Positions 8,851-15,935 of a stretch of DNA of 24,715 nt are shown here, in pieces. The stretch is taken from assembly GCA_934667175.1 (NCBI GenBank), contig CAKULN010000040.1, positions 1 through 24,715 on the forward strand. Direction: 5' to 3'. Position 1 is the first letter of the stretch. Every line of letters starts with the position of its first letter. Made by a program: the position numbers and the translations under genes. The notes under the pieces are model-generated. The model was not told the origin of the DNA. It saw only the letters and a list, made by a program, of their open reading frames with translations, and did not search any database. The stretch is from an uncultured Bacteroidales bacterium. Its GTDB lineage: Bacteria; Bacteroidota; Bacteroidia; Bacteroidales; UBA932.

Positions 8851-9696
8851 TTAGAAAATCAACGTCGCCTTGATCGGGTAGTGGTCGGAGACGAACGCTC
8901 TTTCCATGTACGGCTTTGTGATGGTCTCATATTCAGTGCAGCTGCTGAATCCCTTGAACCAGATGTAGTCGATGATCTCTTCCGCCGGTGCCTTGCCCCA
9001 GCCGTTGAAGGTGTTGTGGTGGTCGGTCTTGACGGCGACCTCGCGGGCATTCTGCATGATATTCTTCAGATCGTCGAACTCAGGACGGTCGATCCTCATG
9101 TTGAAGTCGCCGGTGAGTATCATCGGGTAATTCTCCGGGTTGATTTCGGCGATTCTGTCCACAATCAGTTTGAGACCATTCTTGCGGGCTTCCCAACCGA
9201 CATGATCAAGATGGGTGTTGACATAGTAGAACTTCCTGCCGCTGGCCTTGTCCTTCATCAGCGCCCATGTCGCGGAGCGGAAGCAGGCGGCGTCCCAGCC
9301 TTTTGACGGCTCCTCCGGGGTTTCAGAAAGCCAGAACGTACCCCATTTGATCAGCTTGATGGCTTTTTTGTTGTAGAAGATGGCCATGTGCTCGCCCTTG
9401 TGCTTCCCGTCCTCACGTCCCACGCCGATTCCCTTGTAGCCGGTGCAATATTCCTGAAGATACTTGAACTGGAAGTCCAAGGCTTCCTGGATCCCGAATA
9501 TGTCCGGCTTCTGGTCCAGAATCATCATCGCTGACGCCGGGTAGCGGTATTGCCATGAGTTGGTGCCGTCATCCGCCGTTCCCATGCGGATGTTGTAGGA
9601 GATCACGTTGATGTCGGCGGCCTTGTGTTTCTTGGCTGACACATTGAACGGCAGTGACATCATAACCGCCATAAGAATCAAAAAAACTTTTTTCAT
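8851..9696 (-). CDS. Secreted endonuclease/exonuclease/phosphatase (EEP) family enzyme
   Basis: Metal-dependent phosphodiesterase fold, 281 residues, with signal peptide (MKKVFLILMAVMMSLPFNVS-AKK). All family landmarks are present: N35 in SYNIRMG, E71 in GIQEA, H162 in NTHLDHVG, D197/N199 in TGDFN, D243 in IDYIW, and D271-H272 in VSDHYP. It should therefore be catalytically competent. Secreted EEP proteins include nucleases, sphingomyelinases and inositol-phosphatase-like enzymes; the compact size and the IDYIWFKG tail match the small Bacteroidales group near glycan loci, whose substrate I do not know. It is the first gene of the minus-strand operon. A -7 element lies 46 nt upstream. Family call secure, substrate open. 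Confidence 0.9.
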   Translation of the reverse strand: MKKVFLILMAVMMSLPFNVSAKKHKAADINVISYNIRMGTADDGTNSWQYRYPASAMMILDQKPDIFGIQEALDFQFKYLQEYCTGYKGIGVGREDGKHKGEHMAIFYNKKAIKLIKWGTFWLSETPEEPSKGWDAACFRSATWALMKDKASGRKFYYVNTHLDHVGWEARKNGLKLIVDRIAEINPENYPMILTGDFNMRIDRPEFDDLKNIMQNAREVAVKTDHHNTFNGWGKAPAEEIIDYIWFKGFSSCTEYETITKPYMERAFVSDHYPIKATLIF

Positions 9697-9741
9697 GATA
9701 ATATCTCTTTAGCTATTAATTCATAAATAATTTGTGGACTA

Positions 9742-9749
9742 CAAATTTA
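9742..9749 (-). promoter_or_regulatory. -7 element for the EEP/hydrolase/regulator operon
   Basis: On the minus strand this reads TAAATTTG, matching TAnnTTTG. It would start transcription near 9735 and give a leader of about 40 nt before the EEP gene at 9696. No clear TTTG is seen at the -33 distance, so this rests on the -7 match and position alone. Confidence 0.45.
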
Positions 9750-9760
9750 ACAAATTGTGC

Positions 9761-9768
9761 TAATTTTG
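9761..9768 (+). promoter_or_regulatory. Plus-strand -7 element firing into a gene-free region
   Basis: TAATTTTG matches TAnnTTTG. The surrounding 21 nt (9752-9772) match 20 of 21 bases of the promoter before the ThiL-like gene (10313-10333). It points away from the EEP gene, only 12 nt from that gene's own -7 element, so the pair would form a compact divergent promoter. Nothing recognisable is encoded for the next ~300 nt, so its product would be an untranslated RNA or a long leader. Confidence 0.4.
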
Positions 9769-9854
9769 CCTTACCATCGTTTGAAAAATAATTGCCGATA
9801 CGCTTACCTGACATTTAGCCTACCACTTCTATCCTCTCATTGATCGGCGGTGGA

Positions 9855-9948
9855 GCTTAATTCCTTGAATATCAACCATAAGGTAACTCGTCTTTGGTTT
9901 AATCAACCTAAAGATGCTCGCTTAATGCTTTGAATATCACCGCTTAAT
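9855..9948 (+). repeat. Imperfect direct repeats GCTTAAT...TTGAATATCA
   Basis: Two 23-nt units at 9855-9877 and 9920-9942 agree at 19 positions: GCTTAAT, three variable bases, then TTGAATATCA. A third GCTTAAT follows at 9942-9948, leading straight into an ATATTC, and a fourth is at 10300-10306 in front of the ThiL-like promoter. A related CTGAATATCA lies before susC at 5803-5812. Spacing between the two full units is 65 nt, about six helical turns, which would suit repeated protein binding; this is inference. Confidence 0.5.
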
Positions 9949-9970
9949 ATTCTGCGTATTTATTCATTTA

Positions 9971-10033
9971 CATCAAGGTTACATTCCGGAAACCCATCGA
10001 CAACTGTCCGGTAAAAGCCTTGATGACCGGACA
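9971..10033 (+). ncRNA. Candidate structured RNA element with two interleaved stems
   Basis: CATCAAGG (9971-9978) is complementary to CCTTGATG (10018-10025), and the stem extends to 10 bp with one G-U pair. TGTCCGGT (10005-10012) is complementary to ACCGGACA (10026-10033). The second stem starts inside the loop of the first and closes directly after it. The two stems could therefore stack as an H-type pseudoknot or act as alternatives. A plus-strand promoter lies about 200 nt upstream. I recognise no known riboswitch or ncRNA family. A transposon-end or chance origin remains possible. Confidence 0.25.
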
Positions 10034-10072
10034 ACCATTAACCAAAAGACCACTTGCACAGGGGGATATTGA

Positions 10073-10245
10073 CAAAGAGGCCACGAGGATGACCATCCGA
10101 ACTCCCCCGGGAGCAATATCCTGTATCATTATCGTCTTCAGGAGATCGAGACGGCCGAGCCGTTCGGCGACCGGATGTCGTTCTACCTGTTGGAGTTGCC
10201 ACGGGCTTGTCGTTGGAAAAGATTGAGTCCATCAGGCAGGGATAA
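10073..10245 (+). pseudogene. Decayed PD-(D/E)XK (Rpn-like) nuclease/transposase fragment
   Basis: The frame starting at 10073 is open without a start codon and reads ...YHYRLQEIETAEPFGDR then MSFYLLELPR (to ~10204), resembling the middle of Bacteroidales Rpn/PD-(D/E)XK family transposases (YxLRExET...DxxxFxxxELP). From 10198 a second frame reads ATGLSLEKIESIRQG then TAA (10243-10245), which resembles the TGLSxEEIExL C-terminal tail of the same family. The simplest reading is a remnant that lost its N-terminal catalytic part and carries an internal deletion with a frameshift. It is not expected to be functional. Recognition is by eye on short stretches. Confidence 0.45.
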
Positions 10246-10312
10246 ACACAGGGCAACCATTCTTTAGCGATCATAGTGATAATTCAAGGCTGCGGTTAGG
10301 CTTAATTATAAT

Positions 10313-10333
10313 AAATTGTGCTATTTTTGCCTT
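10313..10333 (+). promoter_or_regulatory. Promoter of the ThiL-like gene
   Basis: Contains TATTTTTG (10322-10329), an exact TAnnTTTG -7 element, in a 21-nt context nearly identical to 9752-9772. Transcription would start near 10336 and give a ~72-nt leader to the ATG at 10408. That argues against the earlier ATG at 10345, which would leave under 10 nt of leader. Confidence 0.55.
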
Positions 10334-10407
10334 GTGAATGATATTTGGTTGGTGATATTCAACGGAGAGGCCGTCGTGTCATTCTCGATTCAAATAGTAT
10401 TGCACTT

Positions 10408-11424
10408 ATGGCTGAAGAGACATTCAATGAATATGGCAAAGAGCGGGCTATTGATCTGCTTTTTGAAGGAAGCGGGTTTCCTCGCACGGAAAGAATTGGT
10501 TTTGAGTCCGGAACCGGGAACACGCTGGTTTCTGTCTCGCGGCTTTTCGTGGAGGGGATGGACTTTGACCTGACATATTTTCCTCTCAAACATCTTGGTT
10601 ATAAGTCTGTTGTCGCGGTGGCTGGGGAGATTTATGCCGGGATGGCTCATCCGAGACTTCTTAACGTGAGGTTGGGCGTTTCCGCCAAACTGGACTTCGG
10701 CCACGTCAAGGAACTGTGGCAAGGGATAGCCACGGCCGCCAGAGAACATAGCTTCAAGTCTGTGGACCTGGACCTCGTTCCATCTCCGAATGGCTTGACC
10801 ATCAGCGTTTCGGCAGTCGGAGAAGAATTCAAATTGACAAAAGGGCGCACGGCAAAGGCAAGAAGCATGGATCTTGTCTGTGTGTCGGGAAGCCTTGGTG
10901 CGGCGTTCCTTGGCCAGCAGATTCTGGAACGTGGCAAAAAGGCTTTCGAGAAGGCTAAGGATGATTCCGCGCAGCCGGATCTTGAGAAGTACAAGATGTT
11001 GGTTGGCAGCTATCTCAAACCGGAGTTGAGCGCTTCGACAGTGAGCCGCCTTGAAGAGGTTCAGGTCTATCCGTCAAACGGTTACCTTGTAGCCCACGGT
11101 CTTTCGGACGCTGTGAAGAGGCTCTCACGTGACACTGGCCTCGGGGTGAAGATCTACGCTGACAAAATCCCTTTCGAGGGGAACAGTTTCGCTTCCGGCA
11201 AGGAACTGGACATCGATCCGATCTCCGCCGCGATGAACGGAGGAGATGACTTCCGTCTTCTGTTCACGATTCCTATCCTTTCAGCTGAAAAATTCCGCCG
11301 CGACTTCCAGACCTTCGACATCATCGGCCATCTGGCCCAGCCTGAGGTCGGTTCCGTCCTTGTCTCCCCGGACGGTTTGGAACACCCTATTCTTGCCCAA
11401 GGCTGGAAGGAGGTTCAGAAATGA
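10408..11424 (+). CDS. ThiL/AIR-synthase-fold protein lacking expected catalytic residues (likely pseudoenzyme)
   Basis: 338 residues, aligning by eye along its whole length with Bacteroidales thiamine-monophosphate kinase (ThiL). Retained landmarks are EGMDFDLTYFPLKHLGYKS (~49-67), NGLTISVSAVGE (~128-139), CVSGSLGAAFLGQQILER (~158-175), NGGDDFRLLFTIP (~277-289) and IIGHLAQPEVGSVLVSPDG (~305-323). The metal/ATP motifs are changed. The N-terminal GDDAA is replaced by ESGTG (~33-37), the TTD before the helix by SVSR, the SD of the Mg loop by GE, GGDT by LDLV (~121-124), and ISDGL by VAHGL (~228-232). It therefore keeps the fold but probably not kinase activity. The start at 10408 matches the family's N-terminus. 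It stands alone between the two PULs with its own promoter and terminator and no other thiamine genes. A binding or regulatory role is possible. Confidence 0.7.
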   Translation: MAEETFNEYGKERAIDLLFEGSGFPRTERIGFESGTGNTLVSVSRLFVEGMDFDLTYFPLKHLGYKSVVAVAGEIYAGMAHPRLLNVRLGVSAKLDFGHVKELWQGIATAAREHSFKSVDLDLVPSPNGLTISVSAVGEEFKLTKGRTAKARSMDLVCVSGSLGAAFLGQQILERGKKAFEKAKDDSAQPDLEKYKMLVGSYLKPELSASTVSRLEEVQVYPSNGYLVAHGLSDAVKRLSRDTGLGVKIYADKIPFEGNSFASGKELDIDPISAAMNGGDDFRLLFTIPILSAEKFRRDFQTFDIIGHLAQPEVGSVLVSPDGLEHPILAQGWKEVQK

Positions 11425-11463
11425 CTTTGTGGGGTTAAATCATTGATTATTAGTGTTATAAAT

Positions 11464-11497
11464 AATACTCCTGTCTGTAATGGATAGGAGTATTTTT
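11464..11497 (+). terminator. Rho-independent terminator after the ThiL-like gene
   Basis: AATACTCCT (11464-11472) pairs perfectly with AGGAGTATT (11486-11494) around a 13-nt loop, and the stem runs into a T tract ending TTTTTG. It lies 40 nt after the stop codon and separates this gene from the FecR operon. The T tract also spells TATTTTTG, but no -33 element sits at the right distance, so I read it as terminator only. Confidence 0.8.
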
Positions 11498-11576
11498 GTG
11501 TCTATATATTCATTCATTAAGCCTTTATGCCTGTGAAATAATTGAGTCGGTGTGGTTAGGTAAATCTTGTATTCTG

Positions 11577-11594
11577 TGTTAATATTATGTAACA
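11577..11594. promoter_or_regulatory. Dyad just upstream of the FecR operon
   Basis: TGTTA-N8-TAACA, centred about 25 nt before the fecR ATG. It could be an operator or part of an ECF-type promoter. No TAnnTTTG element is seen in the 113 nt after the terminator T tract, so this operon may rely on an alternative sigma factor. Confidence 0.25.
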
Positions 11595-11610
11595 AGTCAG
11601 ATTCCACAGA

Positions 11611-12579
11611 ATGGAAACAAGCACTAAGAATTTATATGACCGCTTCCTTGAGGGCAAGGCGACAGAGGAGGAAATTAATGAGATATATGATAGGATAACC
11701 GCGACTCCCGAGAAATTAAAAGAGTTTCGTGAATATGAGAGGTTCTGGGAGCAGGTCCACAAGCCTAGTGAGGATGTTCTGGCGTCATTGGCTGGTGTAA
11801 AGGCCACAATCAAGTCCTATAAGAGACGCCGGGCGTGGCGTTTCGTGTCAGCCGCGGCGGCTGCCGCCGTCATAGTTGGCGTGGTGATGTTCAGAGTCCA
11901 TACGAAGACTTCTGATCCGTTGGCCCCCGAGGCGGTAATTCAGGAATATGTTGTCAATGTCCCCGCTGGTGGAAGAACGGACATTGCGTTGCCTGATGGA
12001 ACCAAGGTGATGCTCAATGCCGGGTCAAGGCTGAGCTACACATCGGAGTTCAACAAAACGACAAGGGATGTGTTTCTTTCCGGGGAAGGTTATTTCGAGG
12101 TCGCGCATGACAAGGAAAAGCCATTCAATGTGAACACGAGCAAATGCGTGGTCACGGTTTTGGGAACGAAGTTCGACATCTCCGCCTACGAGCAGGATGA
12201 CGAAACGTTCACGGCGCTGATCGATGGTTCCGTCCTGTTCAAGGCAGGAGATGAGGAGACTCTTGTGTCACCTGGAGAATTGGTCACAATGGGAGACAAA
12301 GGTCTAGTAAAGGAAGTTGTGGATGTACGTGACTACTGCGGCTGGACCACAGGAATAATCAAGTACAACAATATTCCTTTCTCATCACTTCTGAAACGGC
12401 TCGAAAGGGAGTATGACACCCACTTGATACTTGAGGATAAATCCTTGGGAGACAGGACTATCCGTGTGTCTTTCAGCAAGAATGATTCTGTGGAGACAAT
12501 CCTTAAGGTTCTGTCAGACATCCTTCCTATAAGCATCCGCAAGGGTAATAAAGTCTATTACATAAATCAAAAACAATAA
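11611..12579 (+). CDS. FecR-family anti-sigma factor with DUF4974 domain
   Basis: Inner-membrane anti-sigma factor of 322 residues. The cytoplasmic N-terminus (~1-75) has the helical LYDRFLEGKATEEEINEIYD segment typical of Bacteroidota FecR proteins. A transmembrane helix (~77-94) follows, then a periplasmic FecR beta domain (~115-215; VPAGGRTDIALPDGTKVMLN, SGEGYFEVAHD, VTVLGTKFDISAY) and a C-terminal DUF4974/STN-like domain (~245-320; IIKYNNIPFSSLLKRLEREY). In this system the periplasmic part receives the signal from the STN domain of the SusC transducer, which is encoded 6 nt downstream. The partner ECF sigma gene, usually just upstream, is absent: the previous gene is the ThiL-like protein, ended by a terminator. 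It is the first gene of a seven-gene operon. Confidence 0.93.
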   Translation: METSTKNLYDRFLEGKATEEEINEIYDRITATPEKLKEFREYERFWEQVHKPSEDVLASLAGVKATIKSYKRRRAWRFVSAAAAAAVIVGVVMFRVHTKTSDPLAPEAVIQEYVVNVPAGGRTDIALPDGTKVMLNAGSRLSYTSEFNKTTRDVFLSGEGYFEVAHDKEKPFNVNTSKCVVTVLGTKFDISAYEQDDETFTALIDGSVLFKAGDEETLVSPGELVTMGDKGLVKEVVDVRDYCGWTTGIIKYNNIPFSSLLKRLEREYDTHLILEDKSLGDRTIRVSFSKNDSVETILKVLSDILPISIRKGNKVYYINQKQ

Positions 12580-12585
12580 CCATTC

Positions 12586-15500
12586 ATGAGACACAAACCT
12601 ATTATTGTCATTCTGATGCTATGTCTCTTGCTGCCTACGGCGATGAGCGCGCAGAATGTCACGGGGAACTTTTCCTCAACAACATTAGGAGCGGTCCTGG
12701 ATGAGGTGGAAGCCCGCACGGGTTATCATTTCATCTTCGACAGCAACGAGATCAACACGACCATTCCGGTGACGGCATCATTCAAGGACGCTTCAATCAC
12801 CTCTGTTTTGGACAAGATTCTTGGGCCGACGATGCATTATTCCATCAACGGGAAGTACGTTACCATCTCTAAGATTCAGAATTCCGTTGTCCGGAAAGAA
12901 AATGTGAGGGCCGTCAAAGGCACGGTCATTTCATCTTCGGACAACCAACCGATAGTCGGTGTGGGAGTCTATGTGGCCGGGACGACAACCGGAACGGTGA
13001 CGGATGTGGACGGAAATTTCGAACTCAAGCTTCCGGCCGGAGCCACGGCGGTGACTTTCGAGTGCATCGGCTACGACAGGAAGGAACTGACAGTTGAGGC
13101 GTTGTCCAAAATCCGGATCATAACACTGTCCGAGGTCGCCAACACTCTTGACGATGTGGTTGTCGTAGGTTTCGGCACGCAGAAGAAGGAAAGCCTTGTG
13201 GGAGCGGTGCAGGCTGTGAAACCGAGCGAACTGCGAGCGTCCACATCCAACCTTTCCACATCTTTCGCGGGAAGGATAGCCGGTGTGATCTCCGTACAGT
13301 CAACCGGAGAGCCGGGTGTCGCTGACGGCGCTACCTTTTGGATTCGGGGAATCTCCACTTTCGGAAGCGGGCAGTCTCCACTGTACATCGTTGACGGTGT
13401 AGAAGTTACAGCGCAGATGCTCAACAATATAGCTCCTGAGACCATCGAGTCGTTCTCAATCCTGAAGGATGCCACGGCTACCTCGCTCTATGGTTCAAGA
13501 GGTGCGAACGGAGTCATGATCATCACGACAAAGAGTGGACGCAACGCCGAAAGGATGTCCATCAATGTCAGGGTCGAGACCGGCACGTCCGAGGCGACCA
13601 AGATTCCAAAGGCCGCCGACGCTGTCACATTCATGAACACATTCAACGAAGCCCTTCAGACCAGAGGGAAAGATGCCTATTACTCCGAGGAGAAGATAAC
13701 GAACACGAAGAATCATGTGAATCCCTATGCTTACCCGGATGTGGATTGGTACAATCTCCTGTTCAAGGACAGGACGTTCAACCAGAATTTCAACATCAAC
13801 ATGACGGGCGGAGGAAAGAAAGTTGATTATTTCATGAACGTGGCCGCACACAATGAGAACGGAATCCTTCAGAAGCCGGATTTCTCAGATTTCAACACGA
13901 ACATCAATTCACAGAAGTACATCTTCCAGGCCAACATCAACGCCTTCCTGACATCTACCACAAAAGTGTCGCTGAGGATGAACACACAGCTTCATTTCCA
14001 GCACACCCCTGTCACAAGCACGGAGACGCTGTTCAACTACAGTCTGAAGGCGATGCCGTGCGAGTTCGCTCCGGTCCTGCCTTCCGAGGAGGATGACACC
14101 TTCGTCCGCTTCGGTACCGCTCCTCGTTGGACCACCGGCTACAGCACAAACCCGTACGCGGAACTTTGCAAAGGGTACTCAGACCAATATCGAGGGCATT
14201 TCACCTCCGCTCTTTCGGTGGATCAGGATCTCAGCTTCATCACAAAGGGACTCCGTGCCTATGGGCTGGCGACATTCTACAACAGGGTATATTCAGCTGT
14301 GAGCCATTCCATGAAGCCGTTCCTCTACAGGGTGCATGACTTTACCGTGGACGAGGATGGCAACTATGTCCTGGACATGATCCAGACAGAGCAGGGCAAC
14401 ACTTATCTTGACACCCAAAGAGCGAATGACGGACTCCGAGAGCTTTCATTCCAAGCCAAGATCGACTACAACAGGACATTCCTCAGGCACACCGTCGGAG
14501 CGACCTTCCTTTATCATCAGAAGGAAAGGGTCATGAACATAGCGGCCGCCAATGAATATGCTTCCCTGCCATACCGTGAGCAAGGTCTTGCCGGCAGGAT
14601 CACATACGATTTTGACAAGCGTTACATGATCGAGGGCAACTTCGGCTACAACGGGTCGGAGAACTTCGCGAAAGGGAACCGCTTCGGCTTCTTCCCGTCC
14701 ATCGCGGCGGGCTGGGTGATTTCCAACGAACCATATTGGCGAGCCTTCAAGGACAAAGTCAACCTGCTCAAATTCAGGGCTTCCTACGGACTTGTCGGCA
14801 ATGACGTGATTTCTTCCAGCACAAGCGACAGATTCCCTTATCTTTCGACAGTCAACATGAACTCAAGCTACGGAATAGCCCTTGGTCCAAGCCTCAACGG
14901 GCAGAGCGGTCCAAAGATTTCGACCTACGGCAATGCCACGGCTACCTGGGAGACATCCAGAAAACTGGACATCGGTGTGGAGCTCGGACTCTTCAGGCAA
15001 CTCAACCTCATAGTGGATTACTTCTACGAGAAGCGTAGCGGAATATTCATGCAAAGGCAGTCGCTGCCGTCTTCATTCGGCCTTTCCGGCATCACACCTT
15101 GGGGCAACATCGGAAAGGTTGACAACAGCGGAATCGACGCATCACTGGACTACAACAAGGCGTTCTCCAACGGACTTGTTCTTTCGCTGAGAGGTTCGCT
15201 GACCTATGCCCACAATGAGATAAAATTCATGGACGAGCCTTCTTATGAATATGATTACCAATACAAGAAGGGGCATTCCATCAACAGCATGAAGATGTAC
15301 GTCTTCGACCGGTACTTCGAGAGCGACGAGGACATCAGGAACTCCCCGGACCAGTCCTCTCTCGCCACCCTTTATCCTCTGATGGCCGGCGACGCGAAGT
15401 ACAAGGACCTGAACAATGACGGCAAGATCGATGACGATGACCAGATGTGGATAGACAAGACCACAACCCCTGAGCTCTCGTACGGATTCGGATTCTCGCT

Positions 15501-15924
15501 TCAGTACAAGTCCTTTGATGTGTCAGCATTCTTCCAGGGACTTGGAAGGCGGTCCTTGCTCATGTACGACAACCACCCGTTCTCAACGGCCACCGATCCG
15601 GGCAATGGCCTGATGATGTACCATGCGGAAGACCATTGGTCAGAGAGCAATCCTGATCCGAATGCTTCTTATCCAAGACTTTCCGACAGGTGGAACGTGA
15701 ACAACACGGTGAACAGCACCTTGTACCTGCGTAATGCGGCGTTCCTCAGACTCAAGACCGCCGAGGTGGGATATTCATGGAAAATGATGAGGGTTTACCT
15801 TTCCGGCACCAACCTTCTCACTTTCTCCAAGTTCAAATACTGGGATCCGGAGAAAGGTTCCGGTAACGGCCTTACCTATCCTCTTCAGAGGACTTTCAAC
15901 ATCGGCATCCAGTTCAACTACTAA
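12586..15924 (+). CDS. susC: SusC-family TonB-dependent transducer/transporter with STN domain
   Basis: Outer-membrane importer and signal transducer, 1112 residues. Order: signal peptide (~1-22, ending AMSAQ), STN domain (~30-96, TTLGAVLDEVEARTGYHFIF to YVTISK), carboxypeptidase-regulatory-like domain (~110-183), TonB box (~188-197, LDDVVVVGFG), plug (SPLYIVDGVEV, then SILKDATATSLYGSRGANG) and a barrel ending RTFNIGIQFNY. The STN domain is the part that contacts FecR-type anti-sigma factors, which fits the fecR gene 6 nt upstream; the SusC of the minus-strand locus lacks it. It is followed 11 nt later by its SusD partner. Intact and of normal length. Confidence 0.96.
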   Translation: MRHKPIIVILMLCLLLPTAMSAQNVTGNFSSTTLGAVLDEVEARTGYHFIFDSNEINTTIPVTASFKDASITSVLDKILGPTMHYSINGKYVTISKIQNSVVRKENVRAVKGTVISSSDNQPIVGVGVYVAGTTTGTVTDVDGNFELKLPAGATAVTFECIGYDRKELTVEALSKIRIITLSEVANTLDDVVVVGFGTQKKESLVGAVQAVKPSELRASTSNLSTSFAGRIAGVISVQSTGEPGVADGATFWIRGISTFGSGQSPLYIVDGVEVTAQMLNNIAPETIESFSILKDATATSLYGSRGANGVMIITTKSGRNAERMSINVRVETGTSEATKIPKAADAVTFMNTFNEALQTRGKDAYYSEEKITNTKNHVNPYAYPDVDWYNLLFKDRTFNQNFNINMTGGGKKVDYFMNVAAHNENGILQKPDFSDFNTNINSQKYIFQANINAFLTSTTKVSLRMNTQLHFQHTPVTSTETLFNYSLKAMPCEFAPVLPSEEDDTFVRFGTAPRWTTGYSTNPYAELCKGYSDQYRGHFTSALSVDQDLSFITKGLRAYGLATFYNRVYSAVSHSMKPFLYRVHDFTVDEDGNYVLDMIQTEQGNTYLDTQRANDGLRELSFQAKIDYNRTFLRHTVGATFLYHQKERVMNIAAANEYASLPYREQGLAGRITYDFDKRYMIEGNFGYNGSENFAKGNRFGFFPSIAAGWVISNEPYWRAFKDKVNLLKFRASYGLVGNDVISSSTSDRFPYLSTVNMNSSYGIALGPSLNGQSGPKISTYGNATATWETSRKLDIGVELGLFRQLNLIVDYFYEKRSGIFMQRQSLPSSFGLSGITPWGNIGKVDNSGIDASLDYNKAFSNGLVLSLRGSLTYAHNEIKFMDEPSYEYDYQYKKGHSINSMKMYVFDRYFESDEDIRNSPDQSSLATLYPLMAGDAKYKDLNNDGKIDDDDQMWIDKTTTPELSYGFGFSLQYKSFDVSAFFQGLGRRSLLMYDNHPFSTATDPGNGLMMYHAEDHWSESNPDPNASYPRLSDRWNVNNTVNSTLYLRNAAFLRLKTAEVGYSWKMMRVYLSGTNLLTFSKFKYWDPEKGSGNGLTYPLQRTFNIGIQFNY

Positions 15925-15935
15925 CATTCGACATC

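Larger units (their letters stand above)
9697..10407. other. Divergent, gene-poor region with promoters, repeats and stems
   Basis: This 711-nt stretch holds no intact gene. From left to right: the divergent promoter pair (9742-9772); repeated GCTTAAT/TTGAATATCA units (9855-9948); a 9-bp bulged hairpin TCTTT-GGTT / AACC-t-AAAGA (9891-9914); interleaved stems at 9971-10033; a longer stem at 10064-10121 with small hairpins inside; a decayed transposase fragment (10073-10245); and the promoter of the ThiL-like gene (10313-10333). The first 270 nt are AT-rich, the middle is as GC-rich as the genes, which fits a decayed insertion. Confidence 0.6.

Noticed and set aside
10020..10274. Two overlapping small open frames (plus 68 and minus 78 codons) as genes
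   Set aside because: Both are rich in Arg/Ser/Pro with no motif. The region is better explained by transposase fragments in other frames.
10345..10407. Earlier ATG for the ThiL-like gene
   Set aside because: It lies under 10 nt from the predicted transcription start, and the extra residues do not match the family's N-terminus.
11491..11498. TATTTTTG as a promoter for the FecR operon
   Set aside because: It is the T tract of the terminator hairpin and has no TTTG-like element about 20 nt upstream.
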